Source of the DNA: Allodiplogaster sudhausi
Lineage: Eukaryota; Nematoda; Chromadorea; Rhabditida; Diplogasteridae
NCBI GenBank assembly: GCA_945643635.1
Contig: CALZFC010000040.1
Coordinates: 2,815,501-2,879,500, forward strand
Direction: 5' to 3'
Length of the DNA: 64,000 bases
Shown here: one piece after another, positions 25,456 through 57,966 of the stretch
Position numbering within the stretch: the stretch's first letter is position 1
How the letters are laid out: every line of letters begins with the position of its first letter
Position numbers and translations under genes: made by a program
Notes under the pieces: generated by a model
The model's input: only the letters and a program-made list of their open reading frames with translations
What the model was told of the DNA's origin: nothing
Databases searched by the model: none

Positions 25456-27915
25456 TTGTTCTCTTTTAAATCTTTCAAATCACGATGTCATTTCATTATG
25501 CTTGCAAAAAAAAAACGCACTAACCATGGTATCACTGAAATGGATCAAAACAATGATTTTTTTAATGTGATATTTAGTAGGAAAGGAAATAATGGATCGG
25601 CTCCGCTTCATAGTGGAGAACTGGGAGCTGATCGGGAACGCCCTCTTACATCGCTTCCGAAAGCAGCACCCGCTGATGCTGTTTATAACTGCGGAGTAGC
25701 TGCGCCGTTTGAAACCTCTGATCACTCCATGGTGTCTTTTTCCCTATCCTTGTGCCAGACTCCCTTTATTGTAAACCCATCCTACGACTATTTTAAAACC
25801 GACTATCAGGCCCTGTCTTCTGCACTTTCTGTTGTCGATTGGATTGATCTCTTTGATGATTTCTCATCTGTTGAAGATTTACATGGGCGCTTCATTCTTA
25901 TTCTCTCCTCTCTCCTGCACGAGTAAACCCCTTTATGCACTAGAAGAACGCCATATGATGCATATCCCGCCCACATCAAGGCTCTTCTAAAGCACAAATC
26001 CGCGCTATTCTCCAAATTAAACTGCAATCCTGTTCGCCTTGAATATAAACGTGTTTGTTCCAGAATTACTGCTGAAATTAATAAGTTTAATCGAAATCGC
26101 GAGAACTGCCTCTTAAAGTCTAGTAAACGGTTTTTTGCATACGTTGGTAGCCGACTTAAAGGTACTACATCTATTCCTATGATATCAGATGCTTTTGGCC
26201 AGCGCTGCATAAACGACCACTCTAAAGCTGATGCCCTCGCATACTTCTTTTCCTCTGTCTTTACTTGTGATGATGGAAACAATCCTGAGTTCTCATGTTA
26301 CCGTAACCTCTCTCATTCAATTTCTGACTTTACTATCTTTCCACAGGCTGTTTATAAGCAACTAACGTGCCTTAAGCGATCTGTTTCAACAACATCGGAA
26401 AATATTCCCCAGATTGTCTATAGAGAATGTGCGGCCTCGCTTTCGGAACCTCTTAGCTATCTGTTTAATTTTTCTCTACTACTAGGCGAAGTCCCCATAG
26501 CCTGGAAGCAAGGTATTGTAATTCCAATAAATAAAGTCCCATCACCTAAATCTGTCTCTGATTTTCGCCCTATCACTCTTACTCCTGCCCCAATAAAAGT
26601 ACTAGAGCGTCTCCTCCGCCCAAAACTAGTCTGGTGGAGCAACCTTAATGGCATAGTTCCCCCCGAACAGCATGGTTTTCGCGCGCGCCGCTCAGTGGAA
26701 ACAAATCTTCTTTGCTGTACAAATGATTGGATAACAGCCGCTGATAAAGGTAAATGCACTGATGTCCTCTACTATGATTTCGCAAAGGCTTTCGACACCG
26801 TCTCACACTCAAAGCTTCTTGCTAAGCTCGCTCATATAGGCATCTCTGGTAATCTTTTTAAATGGTTTGCATCCTTTCTCTCTAATCGCTCTTTTAAAGT
26901 TCGCGTTAACAATTCCTTTTCTCATTCTGTCACCGCACTCAGTGGAGTGCCTCAAGGAAGTGTTTTGTCACCGCTGCTTTTCAGCTGGTTTATTTCAGAT
27001 ATCCCTTCTCTTTTGTTATCTCTCCCACTTGTACGCATCTCTCTTTTTGCCGATGATCTAAAAGTTTACACAAGCTTCGATCCTAAATCCCCAACCGAAG
27101 CCCACACACAACTTTCGCAAGCATCAATCTTGATCTCCCAATACTGCAAAAACATGCAGTTGCATATCGCTGTTAAAAAGAGCAGCGTCCTCCATATAGG
27201 CAAATCAAATCCAAAACTTCCGTACCAACTCTCATCACAGTCAACTTTCTCAATTGCAACTCACCCCGTAAGGGATCTAGGCGTATTGATTGATTCTGAT
27301 TTATCCTTCACAGCTCATATAGAAGTCACATGTCGTAAAGCCTTACGTATTATCTATGCAATCTTTCGTTTGCTTAAGTCCAAGAACCCTGCTGTTTATA
27401 TTAGATGTTATAAGGCATATGTTATTCCTATTTTAAATTTCTGCTCTATTGTCTGGTCTCCTCATAAGATTACTCTAATTCGCAAATTAGAAAATGTGCA
27501 GCACACATTTACTCGTCTGCTTTATGTTAGATGTAGTGAAATATCCTTTATTTCATTTGCGGATATCCCGCCATATAGTTCTCGTCTAGCTAGATATAAT
27601 CTTCCGTATCTCCTTTCAACTCGTAAATCACTAGATATTACATTCTTTTACAAGCTCTTGCACAACATGATTGATCTACGAGTAAGCGAATTTCTTGTCT
27701 TTAAGCCTTGCAATGGAAGAGTATCTTGTTTTAATTTTGATGTTCGTAGATGGAGACTTTCAATTCGCAGGCATTCCTTTGCAATGAGAGCACCACTCTG
27801 GTATATGTTGCTTCCACGAGAATTAGTTCAGATTAATGATATTCGAAAGTTTAAACAGATTCTAAATAGTACTTCTATTCTAGATATCCTGAAGATTAAT
27901 TATGCCAATATTTAA
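25456..27915 (+). pseudogene. Endonuclease/reverse transcriptase ORF with one stop
   Basis: One reading frame runs from the endonuclease C-terminus (FETSDHSMVSFSLS) to the stop at 27915. A single in-frame TAA at 25924-25926 breaks it just after the endonuclease. The frame on both sides is the same and otherwise open. The reverse transcriptase has the fingers/palm motifs DFRPITLTP, EQHGFRARRSVETNL, YYDFAKAFDTVSHSKLL (first catalytic Asp), GVPQGSVLSPLLF and SLFADDLKVYTSF (catalytic Asp pair). It is followed by the carboxyl region with KLENVQHTFTRLLY, typical of the Jockey/CR1/L2 lineage. Because the core motifs are intact, decay looks recent. The element lies between the PRCC-like and PXMP4-like genes, or within the latter's first intron. 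Confidence 0.92.
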
Positions 27916-28243
27916 TATTATAAGAACGGATGCCTGCTTAAGTTTTATTTTTAATTAAATATTTTAATATTCTACGGTGCAGCGCTACGATATTCTACAG
28001 TCCTCCTCTCCCACCTCCCCTTATCTTCGAAAGGCAGTCCGACTCGGTTGTTCACCAGGTACTTATTGCGCCTGCTCCAGCGCATGGGGGCCTAGCCCAC
28101 CCCCGGGGACTCGTCCACCCCACTTCCAAATCCTGAGTTCAGCAGTTTCCGGTCTGCCCGTCCCCCTCTCACCACCTTCCTAATCCCCTATATAAACTGC
28201 ACTGCTTCATATCTTACCAAATATTATTATGCAATATGTCGTC

Positions 28244-28258
28244 ACATCATTTTGATGT
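28244..28258 (+). other. Retrotransposon 3' hairpin
   Basis: The six-base stem ACATCA/TGATGT with a TTT loop lies just before the TAAA tail. The same stem in the second copy (53044-53058) reads ACATCG/CGATGT with a TAA loop. This is a paired change of the closing base pair. Such 3' structures are recognised by the cognate reverse transcriptase in some non-LTR lineages; that role is inferred here. Confidence 0.65.
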
Positions 28259-28283
28259 ATGAATAAATAAATAAATAAATAAG

Positions 28284-29121
28284 CACCATCTACTTGCCGC
28301 TTTCAAAGGACTGAGGAATGGACTCGTGTCAGTCACTCAACCACACTAATAAGGAGAATATGCTCATTTAAAAGACTTTGATCAAAGAACTAGTTTTGTA
28401 GCCTTTATAGCTTAATACTTCAAAATGATATTCATAATCATTTAGTGGACATGCAAACAGTATTCTCAGGTATGGAGCACGAATCAGAGCGCCGCATGCT
28501 CTTGTCATGGTCTTTCTCTTCGGCAAAGGAACGTCAGTCCATTGTTAAAAACCTCCAACGATCACAACTTACTATAGTGATCAGCCAGCATCACGAGCAA
28601 TTCAATTATTGCACTTCTTTGTATCACTTAAGAGAAGTCTATCTGCCATTGATAAGAACAATGATCATTAAAAAAAATTGGAAGAGAGAAGTAAAGAAGA
28701 GGCAGAGAGAGAGAGAGAATCAGAGAGAGAGAGAGAGAGGGAGAGAGAGAGAGAGACAATCGGAGAGAGAATATGATATAACACTGGCCTGCACCACTGC
28801 GATAGTAGAGAGATAGTTTACTGATCAGCCGCGGAGGAGCAAGCGGGGGCGTGGTGTCTTGGCAAGTCGCTCAGTTGACGAGCGTTGCTGGTCCGGGTTC
28901 GTCCCCGGCCAGAGGCGTATCTCTCGCAAAAATGAGCATGCTGAGATCACACATCCCGTTTCAGATGTGGTCTGTGCAACAGACGTGATTTTGCCTCCTT
29001 TCCTCGCGGGTGAGGGAGCGAGGTGAAGAGGGGCGGGGGCATATGAGACACCCCGCGTGGAGAGAGCATTGGAGGATTGGACAGTGAGTGGTGTGACAGA
29101 GAGGAGTAAGTGAATACAGAG

Positions 29122-29167
<46 letters not shown>

Positions 29168-30898
29168 TGAGTGAGGATAATGAGAGATAACATCATATAA
29201 GGTTAGAAAAATTTTTGCACGTAAATGAAGCTCGCGTGGGAAAGGAAAAGAAGGTGTGATATCCAACATTGTGAACTAATTGTGTGGCGACAACCCGTAA
29301 TACAAACAATATATGACTTCGTGTTGATTGATCACGGGGTACGGGGCACACAAATTCTTCCGCTTTGACAGAACAGGCACTCCAAACACGTCGTTTTCCG
29401 CGTTGCATCAGTTTCAGTTAGGAGCCGCTCCCCAAATCTCGCTCAAAAGAGTTGACCGATGGCATTTGAATCGTCCAAGCGTACCCAGTGTTCATTCTCA
29501 AACGGGACAGGAGTTTGGTTGAGTGGTAGGGTGCAAATCAGTCGTTGCGAATAAAAAACAGTATGCAGAGACCACGGCTGGCAGAGAAGTGTTTTTTTTC
29601 TGAACTGCAGAAAATGAGGACGATGAATCGCTGCCCAAATTCTTGTATTATTTGAGTGTAACGGAAAAGCTGCGGACCATCTTGACGTTGACTCGCACCC
29701 ACGCTAGCAACATCGCCCGATTCGTGTTCGGCTATAAACTACTGAAGGGGGCACTGGAAAGGGCAGCAGGCCATGAGAGGGTCAGCGGCATTTTCTCCTT
29801 CTTCAAGAAACCGTTCGCACTCTTATTCCTTTTCACACAGTGAATTTATTCGCCCCGCGTATGGCAATGTGGACTTGCATTTATTTGCTCTCGGTGGTAG
29901 TCCCTCTTTAACGGATGTGGCTGTGGACGTTGACTTACAATGAGTATTATTATGTTTTTTTTACAGGAGTGGCACTCCCTAGCCGCCGCAGCTTGCATCG
30001 GCTACTGGGTGTTTGGAGAGAACAACTCTGTCAACATGCAGGTTCCATGCAAACTCTCTCACTTATTCTTTCTCCCCCCCCCCTCTCTCTCTCGGTCTCT
30101 CGGTCTCACTCTCTACATCCACAAGTACATGCCAGGAATGTGAGTCTGAACCTCTTGCAGATAAATCTGTATCTGCTCTCCCGCATCACAGTGGGAGCAG
30201 CCCGTCTGGCTGTTGACCAACAGCTCCTTCCACAACCAGGCAAGTTTTTCTCCGTCTCTTTCTTCGATCCCGCTACATTCTATTCATTATTCCAAGTCGT
30301 TTGCATAAAAAAAATTATTGTCCTACTTACATACAGTCCCGCTCAACATTGTTGGGTCCGGTATTAATAGTATTAATAGTATTAATATAAATAATACAAA
30401 ATGGAATAGCGCGCTGAATACGCATTTTCGTGCCATTTCGCGTAGGAGTTTAACTATTTCGACCATGGAGATTACGGCTGTGAAGACCGTTTTCAAAAAT
30501 ATGCTGAAATGGCAGAGATCTCATAATATTGCATTTAATTTGGCCGTGTATGGGTTCCAAACGGGCTGGCTTCAACTCCTGGACTACAAAGTGCAAAATA
30601 AAGTGAAATTTTCAGAGCAGTTCTTACGTTTTTTGAGTTTCTTGTTTTATTTCGTTTGAGTTTCTCATTTTGTTTATGTATAAACGACGAAAAAAAAAAG
30701 CAAAAAAAAATTTTCGTGCTTGCAAAAATCTGTTCTCAAAAGGGTATCGAACCGAGACCTCAAGATTGCCGGTCAAAGACTTACCAATACTCTACAGACG
30801 GTACGGAGCGATCTGCTGATACCTTTCTTTGGACAGCGTCGATTGCCTCACAAAGGAAACGTCGATTCTGAACACTCTCTGTTTCATACTTTAGTGGG

Positions 30899-30935
<37 letters not shown>

Positions 30936-31186
30936 GAAAGAGGCGTAAGAAGGTGCAGCGTCGACTACATCTACTCTGCGTTTCAAGGCTGAAGCTACGG
31001 TATGACGTTAGACCAACGATTTTTTTTCTTCTCATTGTCAGCTAACAGCACCTACACCTTCTTTCACCTCTCTCTTTCGCCCTCTCTCTATCTCTTTCTC
31101 TCTCTCGCTCTCTATTTCTCGCTCCACGGGTCTCTCTTTCTCTTTCTCCCTCTCTCCCTCTTTCTCGTTCTCTCGCATTCCCTCCT

Positions 31187-31228
<42 letters not shown>

Positions 31229-32090
31229 TCTCCCACTAAAGTATGAGCGAACGTGTTCAGAATCGACGTTTCCTTTGTGAGGCATTCGACGCTGTCCAAA
31301 GAAACGTATCATCAGATCTGTTCGTACCGTCTGTAGAGTATTGGTAAGTCTTTGACCGGTAATGTTGAGGTCTCGGTTCGATACCCTTTTGAGAACAGAT
31401 TTTTGCAAGCACGAAATTTTTTTTTTTGCTTCTTTCCGTCGTTTATACATAAACAAAATGAGAAACTCAAACGAAATAAAACAAGAAACTCAAAAACGTA
31501 AGAAGTGCTCTGAAAATTTCACTTTATTTTGCACTTTGTAGTCCAGGAGTTGAAGCCAGCCCGTTTGGAACCCATACACGGCCCAATTAAATGCAATATT
31601 ATGAGATCTCTGCCATTTCAACATATTTTTAAAAACGGTCTTCACAGCCGTAATCTCCATGGTCGAAATAGTTAAACTCCTACTCGAAATGGCACGAAAA
31701 TGCGTATTCAGCGCGCTATTCCATTTTTTATTATTTATATTAATACTATTAATACTATTAATACCGGACCCAACTATGTTGAGCGGGACTGTACGTCTCC
31801 TATGAGTAAGGAGTATTTTTTAAAGGACTAAACTTCAACCCACTAGAGTCTGTTCATAATTTCAGCTTTCCCAGTCTTCCCTATTTTCGCGGCCGTTGTC
31901 TGGGGCGTTGTCTTGTGGATGTTCGAGCACCACGAAGATGTTCTCCAGCCGAGCCTCCGCTCTTCCATGACATACCTCTATAGGTATCTTGAAATGGAAG
32001 TTAGTGGTAAATCAGAATATTAACTGCTCCATTTACAGAGACAGCAACTTCTGGACGGGCATTCGCAACTTCCTAGTTAAGAACAAATAG
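28284..32090 (+). CDS. PXMP4: PXMP4-like peroxisomal membrane protein
   Basis: Exons: 28284-28327, 28470-28532, 29657-29780, 29967-30041, 30161-30239, 31866-31983 and 32039-32090. All are phase-compatible and end in TAG. Matching blocks are FKGLRNGLVYGARIRAPHAL, VTEKLRTILTLTRTHASNIA, VFGENNSVNMQINLYLLSRI, FAAVVWGVVLWMFEHHEDVL and PSLRSSMTYLY. PXMP4 (PMP24) is a multi-pass peroxisomal membrane protein related to the Tim17/22/23 fold. The N-terminal exon was not found. The first visible exon follows directly on the retrotransposon tail, with only AAATAAG as acceptor, so the 5' end may be damaged or spliced aberrantly. The intron after 30239 uses a GC donor (CAACCAG/gcaagt) and hosts the foldback element. 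Confidence 0.9.
28845..28917 (+). repeat. tRNA-like (SINE-type) sequence in PXMP4 intron
   Basis: A box-like TGGTGTCTTGG at 28851 and B box-like GGGTTCGTCCC near 28895 are arranged as in a tRNA gene. A perfect five-pair stem, CGCTC/GAGCG with a seven-base loop, sits where the anticodon arm would be, and CCGGG/CCCGG forms the T stem. The acceptor stem does not pair and position 33 is not T, so this looks like a tRNA-derived SINE head and not a working tRNA. Confidence 0.5.
29128..29163. repeat. (GA)n tract in PXMP4 intron
   Basis: A GA dinucleotide tract follows the tRNA-like SINE candidate by about 210 bases. Confidence 0.95.
29511..29555 (+). repeat. Partial tRNA-like A-box fragment
   Basis: The stretch TTTGGTTGAGTGGTAGGG matches the first part of the tRNA-like intron at 36678-36754 (TTGGTTGAGTGGTAG in common). 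It then runs into an A-rich stretch (AATAAAAAAC) with no B box. It may be a truncated relative. Confidence 0.4.
30743..30794 (-). promoter_or_regulatory. tRNA-type A/B boxes in left foldback arm
   Basis: The mirror copy of the module in the right arm. On the minus strand it has the same A-box-like and B-box sequences, with a few changes in the segment between them. Confidence 0.5.
31334..31385 (+). promoter_or_regulatory. tRNA-type A/B boxes in right foldback arm
   Basis: TAGAGTATTGG (A-box-like) and GGTTCGATACC (a good B box) are spaced as in a tRNA gene and point outward to the right end. Together they form an internal RNA polymerase III promoter-like module. Confidence 0.5.
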
Positions 32091-34079
32091 TCATTGAATT
32101 ACTTTAGCATTGACCATCTCTAAACGAGCTGACCACCAGAGCACGATAACTGACCAAGTCAGCTAGTCTGACTTCACTCACGTGCTTGTTTCCTACCGCC
32201 TTCCGAGATGTATGTAGTGTATGGAGACAAGTGTCGGTTGTTGTTTTTGGATATTTTAATAATAGTTCTACCGCATTTTGCTCTTTATCATATATTATAT
32301 AATGATGATTTTATGCCACATCAAAGCTGGATATTACTGTTGCGCAAGTTGATGACGATACGGCTGGCTAAGAGGGTGACCTAGACGGGAGGGAGTACAT
32401 GAGTGGAGAGGAGGGAGTGAGGGGGCTACGGGGCGGGGACTTTGGGAAGTGCGGTCTCGATTCGAGCAATAGTATTCCGCATACAAACGTAGAGTCTTGC
32501 ATGCTGCGAGGCCTACAAATGAACGAAATGGTCCGTGCACCGTTTACAGTTCTCACCCATTGTTCGGCATGGCCCCTTGATAACGCGTCTAATTCTAAAA
32601 TGATCATTCGTTCCATGATAACTCGTTGAATTATCTCGTCCTCTTTTACACAGCTGATAACTCGTCCAATGTTGCTACGGATATTGAAAACATGTTTGTG
32701 GCTCTACAAACCGGTGCGAGTGATGAGAGCAGAACAGGTCTACAATGTTAGTAAACGTCATGAAGGAAGCTAATGGAGAAGACGCTGTAACGACGACTCT
32801 CACGGAATCGCCGGCTTCTTCTTGCCGTACTGGCTTGGCGAGGTGTGCAACTCAGCCTTCGGTGAGCGGTGAGGAGAGATGGGGATCGCGAAAATTGCAG
32901 CATTTACAAGCTCAACGAGGTGCTCGGCAGTTGAAATGAACCGATACGCATGATTACAATACTCTACTAACACATTTTCCTTGTAAAAAATGAAAATAAA
33001 AATTGGACGAGTTTTCATCTTTAGCAAGCATGGACGAGAAATCGCTGAGCAAGTTATCATTAGACGTATTATCATTGGACGAATTATAGGGACACTCTTC
33101 GGCATACAACCAGACACAGGATAAACTGGAGTTTACAGTGCTGACAGGGGAGGAGGGGGGGAAGGACACTGGACACGAGGGAGGTGACAGACTTGCAGAT
33201 ATTTAGACAACCAATTACACGGAACCACCCCGTACTTGGTTGCTTACAACTAATGGCTCGGAGAGAAAACAGGAAATGTGTGAGTCAACAGATACACCCT
33301 TCAGAATTTAATAGTCAAAAGAAGAATTAAAAGGTAGACTTCTAAATGGAATATAGCCAGGAATAGATTGCCATATCTATGAAGCTAATAATAATATCAA
33401 AAGTTTACAGGCTCATTTCGGAATCGTACAGTTATTGCATCGATGAGACAGGGTGAAGCAATTCATTAACAAACAGAAATAATTCGCACAAGCTTCCGGA
33501 GGCCGGAAAGGGGGGAGCATGGAGAGTTAGATACCCCTCCGGCACAAGGAGATGACCAGTTTCACTATTGGGCGCCCACTGACGCTGTAGGAGTGAAGTC
33601 TTGCTTGAAAACAGGGAGAGAGAGAGAGAGAGAGACAAAGAGTAGGAAGAGGAAGAGATAGATGAAGAGAAAGAGAGAGGGAGAGAGAAATGTCAGTGGA
33701 AGAAAGGCAGAGAGAGAAGAAGACCTACACGACTCTCTCGAGCCGATGATACACCCGCGAATTCTGGACGACAGAATATTGAAGATTGCGAAAGCCGAGG
33801 ACATAAGGTAGGAAGACAAGTAGCACAGAGAACAACAAATTACTGAAGAGAAATTCCGAAACGGATTTAATCGAGTGTTAGAAAAAAGGAGCAGAAGGAT
33901 ACATTAGAAATGTGGTACGTGGTAAGAACAGATGGACACGCCTATGATCAAATAAGAGTAATAGTAACGATAGTTGACTTCGGCAGAAGCACAGGCAATC
34001 CAGAACGGGAGAACACGAGAAGAATGACTTGGAAACGCTCCCATGAAGAGAAGAAATTGAATGTTGTGAGGAAGAGCAC
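32091..34079. other. Spacer between convergent PXMP4-like and WNK genes
   Basis: No coding region was recognised. It contains a putative inverted-motif element (32585-33090) and a (GA)n tract at 33616-33640. Both neighbouring 3' UTRs should lie here. Confidence 0.6.
32585..33090. mobile_element. Putative small element with inverted TGATAACTCGTCCAA clusters
   Basis: Variants of TGATAACTCGTCCAATG occur about four times in plus orientation at 32585-32672. They occur four or five times in minus orientation at 33001-33090, for example ATTGGACGAATTAT and TAGACGTATTATCATTGGACG. This layout resembles subterminal repeat arrays of a MITE. Exact ends and a target duplication were not found. Confidence 0.45.
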
Positions 34080-54911
<20,832 letters not shown>

Positions 54912-55032
54912 CAATACTCTGCGTACAATAAAATAAGCAAGTTTTTAACCATACAAAAATAAAAGCGACAATAAAATATAATGTTGAGATTTCTCCACCG
55001 AAATTTAAAAAAAAAATGTAAAAATAAAATAC

Positions 55033-55170
55033 CTTGCGCAACTTCTCAGATGGAAACGAAGAAGGCCTAGAGTGAGTGGTGCTAGAGAAAAACGGACGAA
55101 GAGGAGTCCACTCCTCTAGCAACAACAAGAGAAGGAGGTCGCCAACAAGGACGACTGAGCACCGCACATC
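55033..55170 (-). other. Possible WNK 5'-UTR exon
   Basis: A donor (GCGCAAG/gtattt) at 55033 on the minus strand pairs with an acceptor (tgtacgcag) just before 54918, which opens the exon holding the first WNK ATG (54911). The segment is open but its reading does not look conserved, so it is probably untranslated. Confidence 0.4.
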
Positions 55171-55542
55171 TGGCTGCGGAAAAGAGCCCTTTCAGTCCAA
55201 TCACTAGAATTTACTTTTTCAAATAGACAATATACAAAAGCTCATTTTGTTATATCCAATTTAAACAAAACCAAGTAGGTTAAATATGATAGAGCACCGA
55301 GTGTTAGGAGAGTCTGGTTCTTCGGATAGAGCGCGTTTGAAAGGGATTCTTCAGATCCGAGACGTATCGGCTCTTCTCTCCTCCGGCTGCGACTCGCTCG
55401 CCCTGGTTACTCTAAACCATCAATGGTCAGCCATGGAAAGAGCGAGAGATTACAACATTCACACGCAGAGATACAAACCACAGCAAGCATTAATGCGTAG
55501 AGATACTGGAAGAAATCTCCTGCGTGAGATAGGGAGAGAAAG

Positions 55543-55582
<40 letters not shown>

Positions 55583-55864
55583 GGGAGAGATGATAGATGA
55601 TTAGAGTAAGACAGAGAGTGGGATAGAGATAAGGGAGAGAAAGGCAGAGATTGGGAGAGAGATGAGGGAGAGAAAGGGAAGGTCGGAGACGATTGCGACA
55701 TTGCAAGATGATGATGTGGCGAATGCTTGGCGATAGTTGAGAACGAGAACTCGCAGATGGACACGCGGAGCACACATAAGGCCAAGTGGACTTGAACGCA
55801 AGGGGTGATACGGGAGAGATGGAATACGAGTTAGAGAGAGAGAGTGAGCTAGAGAGACAGTTAG

Positions 55865-55904
<40 letters not shown>

Positions 55905-56716
55905 AGAGGGCGAAGAAAGGATAGAGAGAGAGAGAGATAAGCACATCCCGACAAAATGTACGTGGATTGTGGAGGCCAGACGAGGAAGAACTAAATGGAA
56001 TGGCCGGGTACATCTTTGCCCTCTGCCTCTCTTGCAGGGGCTCCCTCCGTTTCCTTCACAGCCGAACAGCGAGAGAGCTCTTCCTAACCACTGCGTGTAA
56101 AAAACAATGGAGAAGGGCACGGAGACAGGAGGAACGGGACACGATGTCCTTTTTGCCGCGGCCAAGACATTTCACATTCTGCACGTATACCATGACAATG
56201 GTTCGCTGGAGCGCGCGGCGGAGCACGATTCGCACCCAGCAATGCACTTTTAAAGTGGATATTGAATCAAATGAGCACGAAAGAATTTTTATGTGTCAAG
56301 CGAAAGACCTCTGAAGGATGATAACGATGGAGAAGTGATGGAAGCACCACTTCTATTGAGTGCGATAAGGAGATTAGAGCGATGCCAAGTTTATTGCATA
56401 TCAATTATATTCTTCCACCACGTGCTCTCTTTACGCGTTCACCACATGAATAAATTATTGGAGAATCAGCCAAACCACCTTTCTTTAGTCAAGAGACCGC
56501 TGATGATTTTTCAAAAGCGAAAAAAAGACAGTCAGTCAATCGTTATTTTGGGTGTTATTTGTTTGCGAGAAATTCAGAAATAAAACATTTCAGTTGAAAA
56601 AGGGATTGGAAAGTGTCTGTTCTTTACAAGCGTTCAGGCGGCCAGATGATCCAAATGATCCACTTTACTGATCTACTTTATTTTGCCCATAATTAACGGA
56701 AATATCTAGACCTCGT

Positions 56717-56861
56717 CAGTGCTGAAATAGTGCCACCTCTCGACTTCGGGGGGTTACAAACGGCCAGCCCGAGGGGTTACAAAGAGAAAGAAGTACGGGA
56801 AAGACAGGATTCGGCCCGGGGGGTTACAACGCTGTCATGGATCCGACCTATTTCAGCACTG
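56717..56861. mobile_element. hAT-type MITE, 145 bp, related to the 46.3-kb copy
   Basis: The inverted ends are CAGTGCTGAAATAG and CTATTTCAGCACTG. The flanks GACCTCGT (56709-56716) and GACCTGGT (56862-56869) match at 7 of 8 bases, as an aged target duplication. The interior has three GGGGTTACAA modules, akin to the GGGGTACAA modules of the 46.3-kb element. Confidence 0.9.
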
Positions 56862-57922
56862 GACCTGGTGCAACTATTAACACTCACTAATTAACAAAGC
56901 ATGTTGTGAACGTTCAATAAAAACGAGCAATACTAGCCCAAGTATCCTGGCGCATTCTCCGTTCCTAGAATTTCGCAGCTAACCACAATAAGTTGCCGAG
57001 CTTTCTAGTATGTGAGCGTATACCAGATAGAAAGTCGCGCAAAGTATGTCAAGAGGTGCATTGCAATGAGTAATATGAATATATAGAAGCATAACAATAA
57101 TACGGCGTGCACAATAAATATTAAGAGCAAAGATGAAAAAATACGGAAGTTTTATTTAGGATTGGAAGGTATTAAATAAGTAAACAGTTTGTAAAACAGA
57201 AAAACATTGGATATAAGCGCCCGAGCGATCTTTGTCTCTCTTGTGCCATCTGCGATCTCTAGTTGTCTATTTCACAATCATCAATGCAGATAGCACGAGA
57301 CGACCGGCGAAGCAAGGACGAATACAGAAGAAAAAGCACCACTCAACTACGCCATTCAACCAGGAAACAGGCGAGAAACGAATGAAAATAAACGGCCAAG
57401 CGGATAAAGCAATGCAAGGATACTCTTCATTCCGGGCAGATAAAGGAAGCTTCTCTACAATAAGACCAGAGAACACTGGGCATGCAAAAGCGGAGGTTTA
57501 ATCATTCAGCCTCCTGCCGCGACCCAAGCGGCGGAAACGAGAACAGCAGAAGGGAGAGGGAAGCCGGCGGAACACTGCGAAAGAAGAGACGAGGTGACAA
57601 AGAAGACAGGAGAAATAGGCAGGACTAGAAGAGAACAGAGAGAGAGAACGACAAGTGGGAAACAGTACGGCAAAGGCAGAGGGCGCAGAGAGGACAAGGA
57701 ACGGAGAGAGATGGTGGGGAGCCGCGCGCGCTCGCTCAGTCGCGTCGCAGCTGCTGCTACTGCCTTGCGTCTCTACCCATATCTCCGGTCACTCTGCCTT
57801 GTCTGGCACTCTCGCTCGCCACTTTCTCGGCCGTCTTCTTCGCCTCGCAGCAGAGAGCAGCAACGAGGAGAAGCTCGGACAAAGCACCGCCCCCTTCAGG
57901 GTGACGCAGTCTCTCTCCCCTC

Positions 57923-57966
<44 letters not shown>

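Larger units (their letters stand above)
25450..28283 (+). mobile_element. 5'-truncated non-LTR retrotransposon (CR1/L2/Jockey type)
   Basis: A single-strand element carries the C-terminal end of an apurinic-type endonuclease, a reverse transcriptase, a GC-rich 3' UTR and a (TAAA)n tail ending at 28283. The 5' part is missing and the coding sequence starts just after a CT tract. The 3' end has a short hairpin, ACATCA-ttt-TGATGT at 28244-28258. A second 3' fragment of the same family lies at about 52860-53079. No target-site duplication was identified. Confidence 0.9.
30334..31791. mobile_element. Foldback DNA element with about 560-bp inverted arms, TA target
   Basis: The left end reads TA/CAGTCCCGCTCAACA (30332-30348). 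The right end is its inverse, GAGCGGGACTG/TA (31781-31793). TA on both sides fits a Tc1/mariner-type insertion. The inverted arms (about 30334-30900 and 31227-31791) match along nearly their whole length. They include a TATTAATAG repeat stretch, an unassigned body and a tRNA-like module, and meet at (GA)n/(CT)n tracts. No transposase is present, so this is a non-autonomous foldback or long-arm MITE. It lies in the PXMP4-like intron between 30239 and 31866. Confidence 0.92.

Noticed and set aside
55407..56165. 252-codon minus-strand Ser/Leu-rich open frame
   Set aside because: It is a translation of interrupted GA tracts. No conserved sequence.
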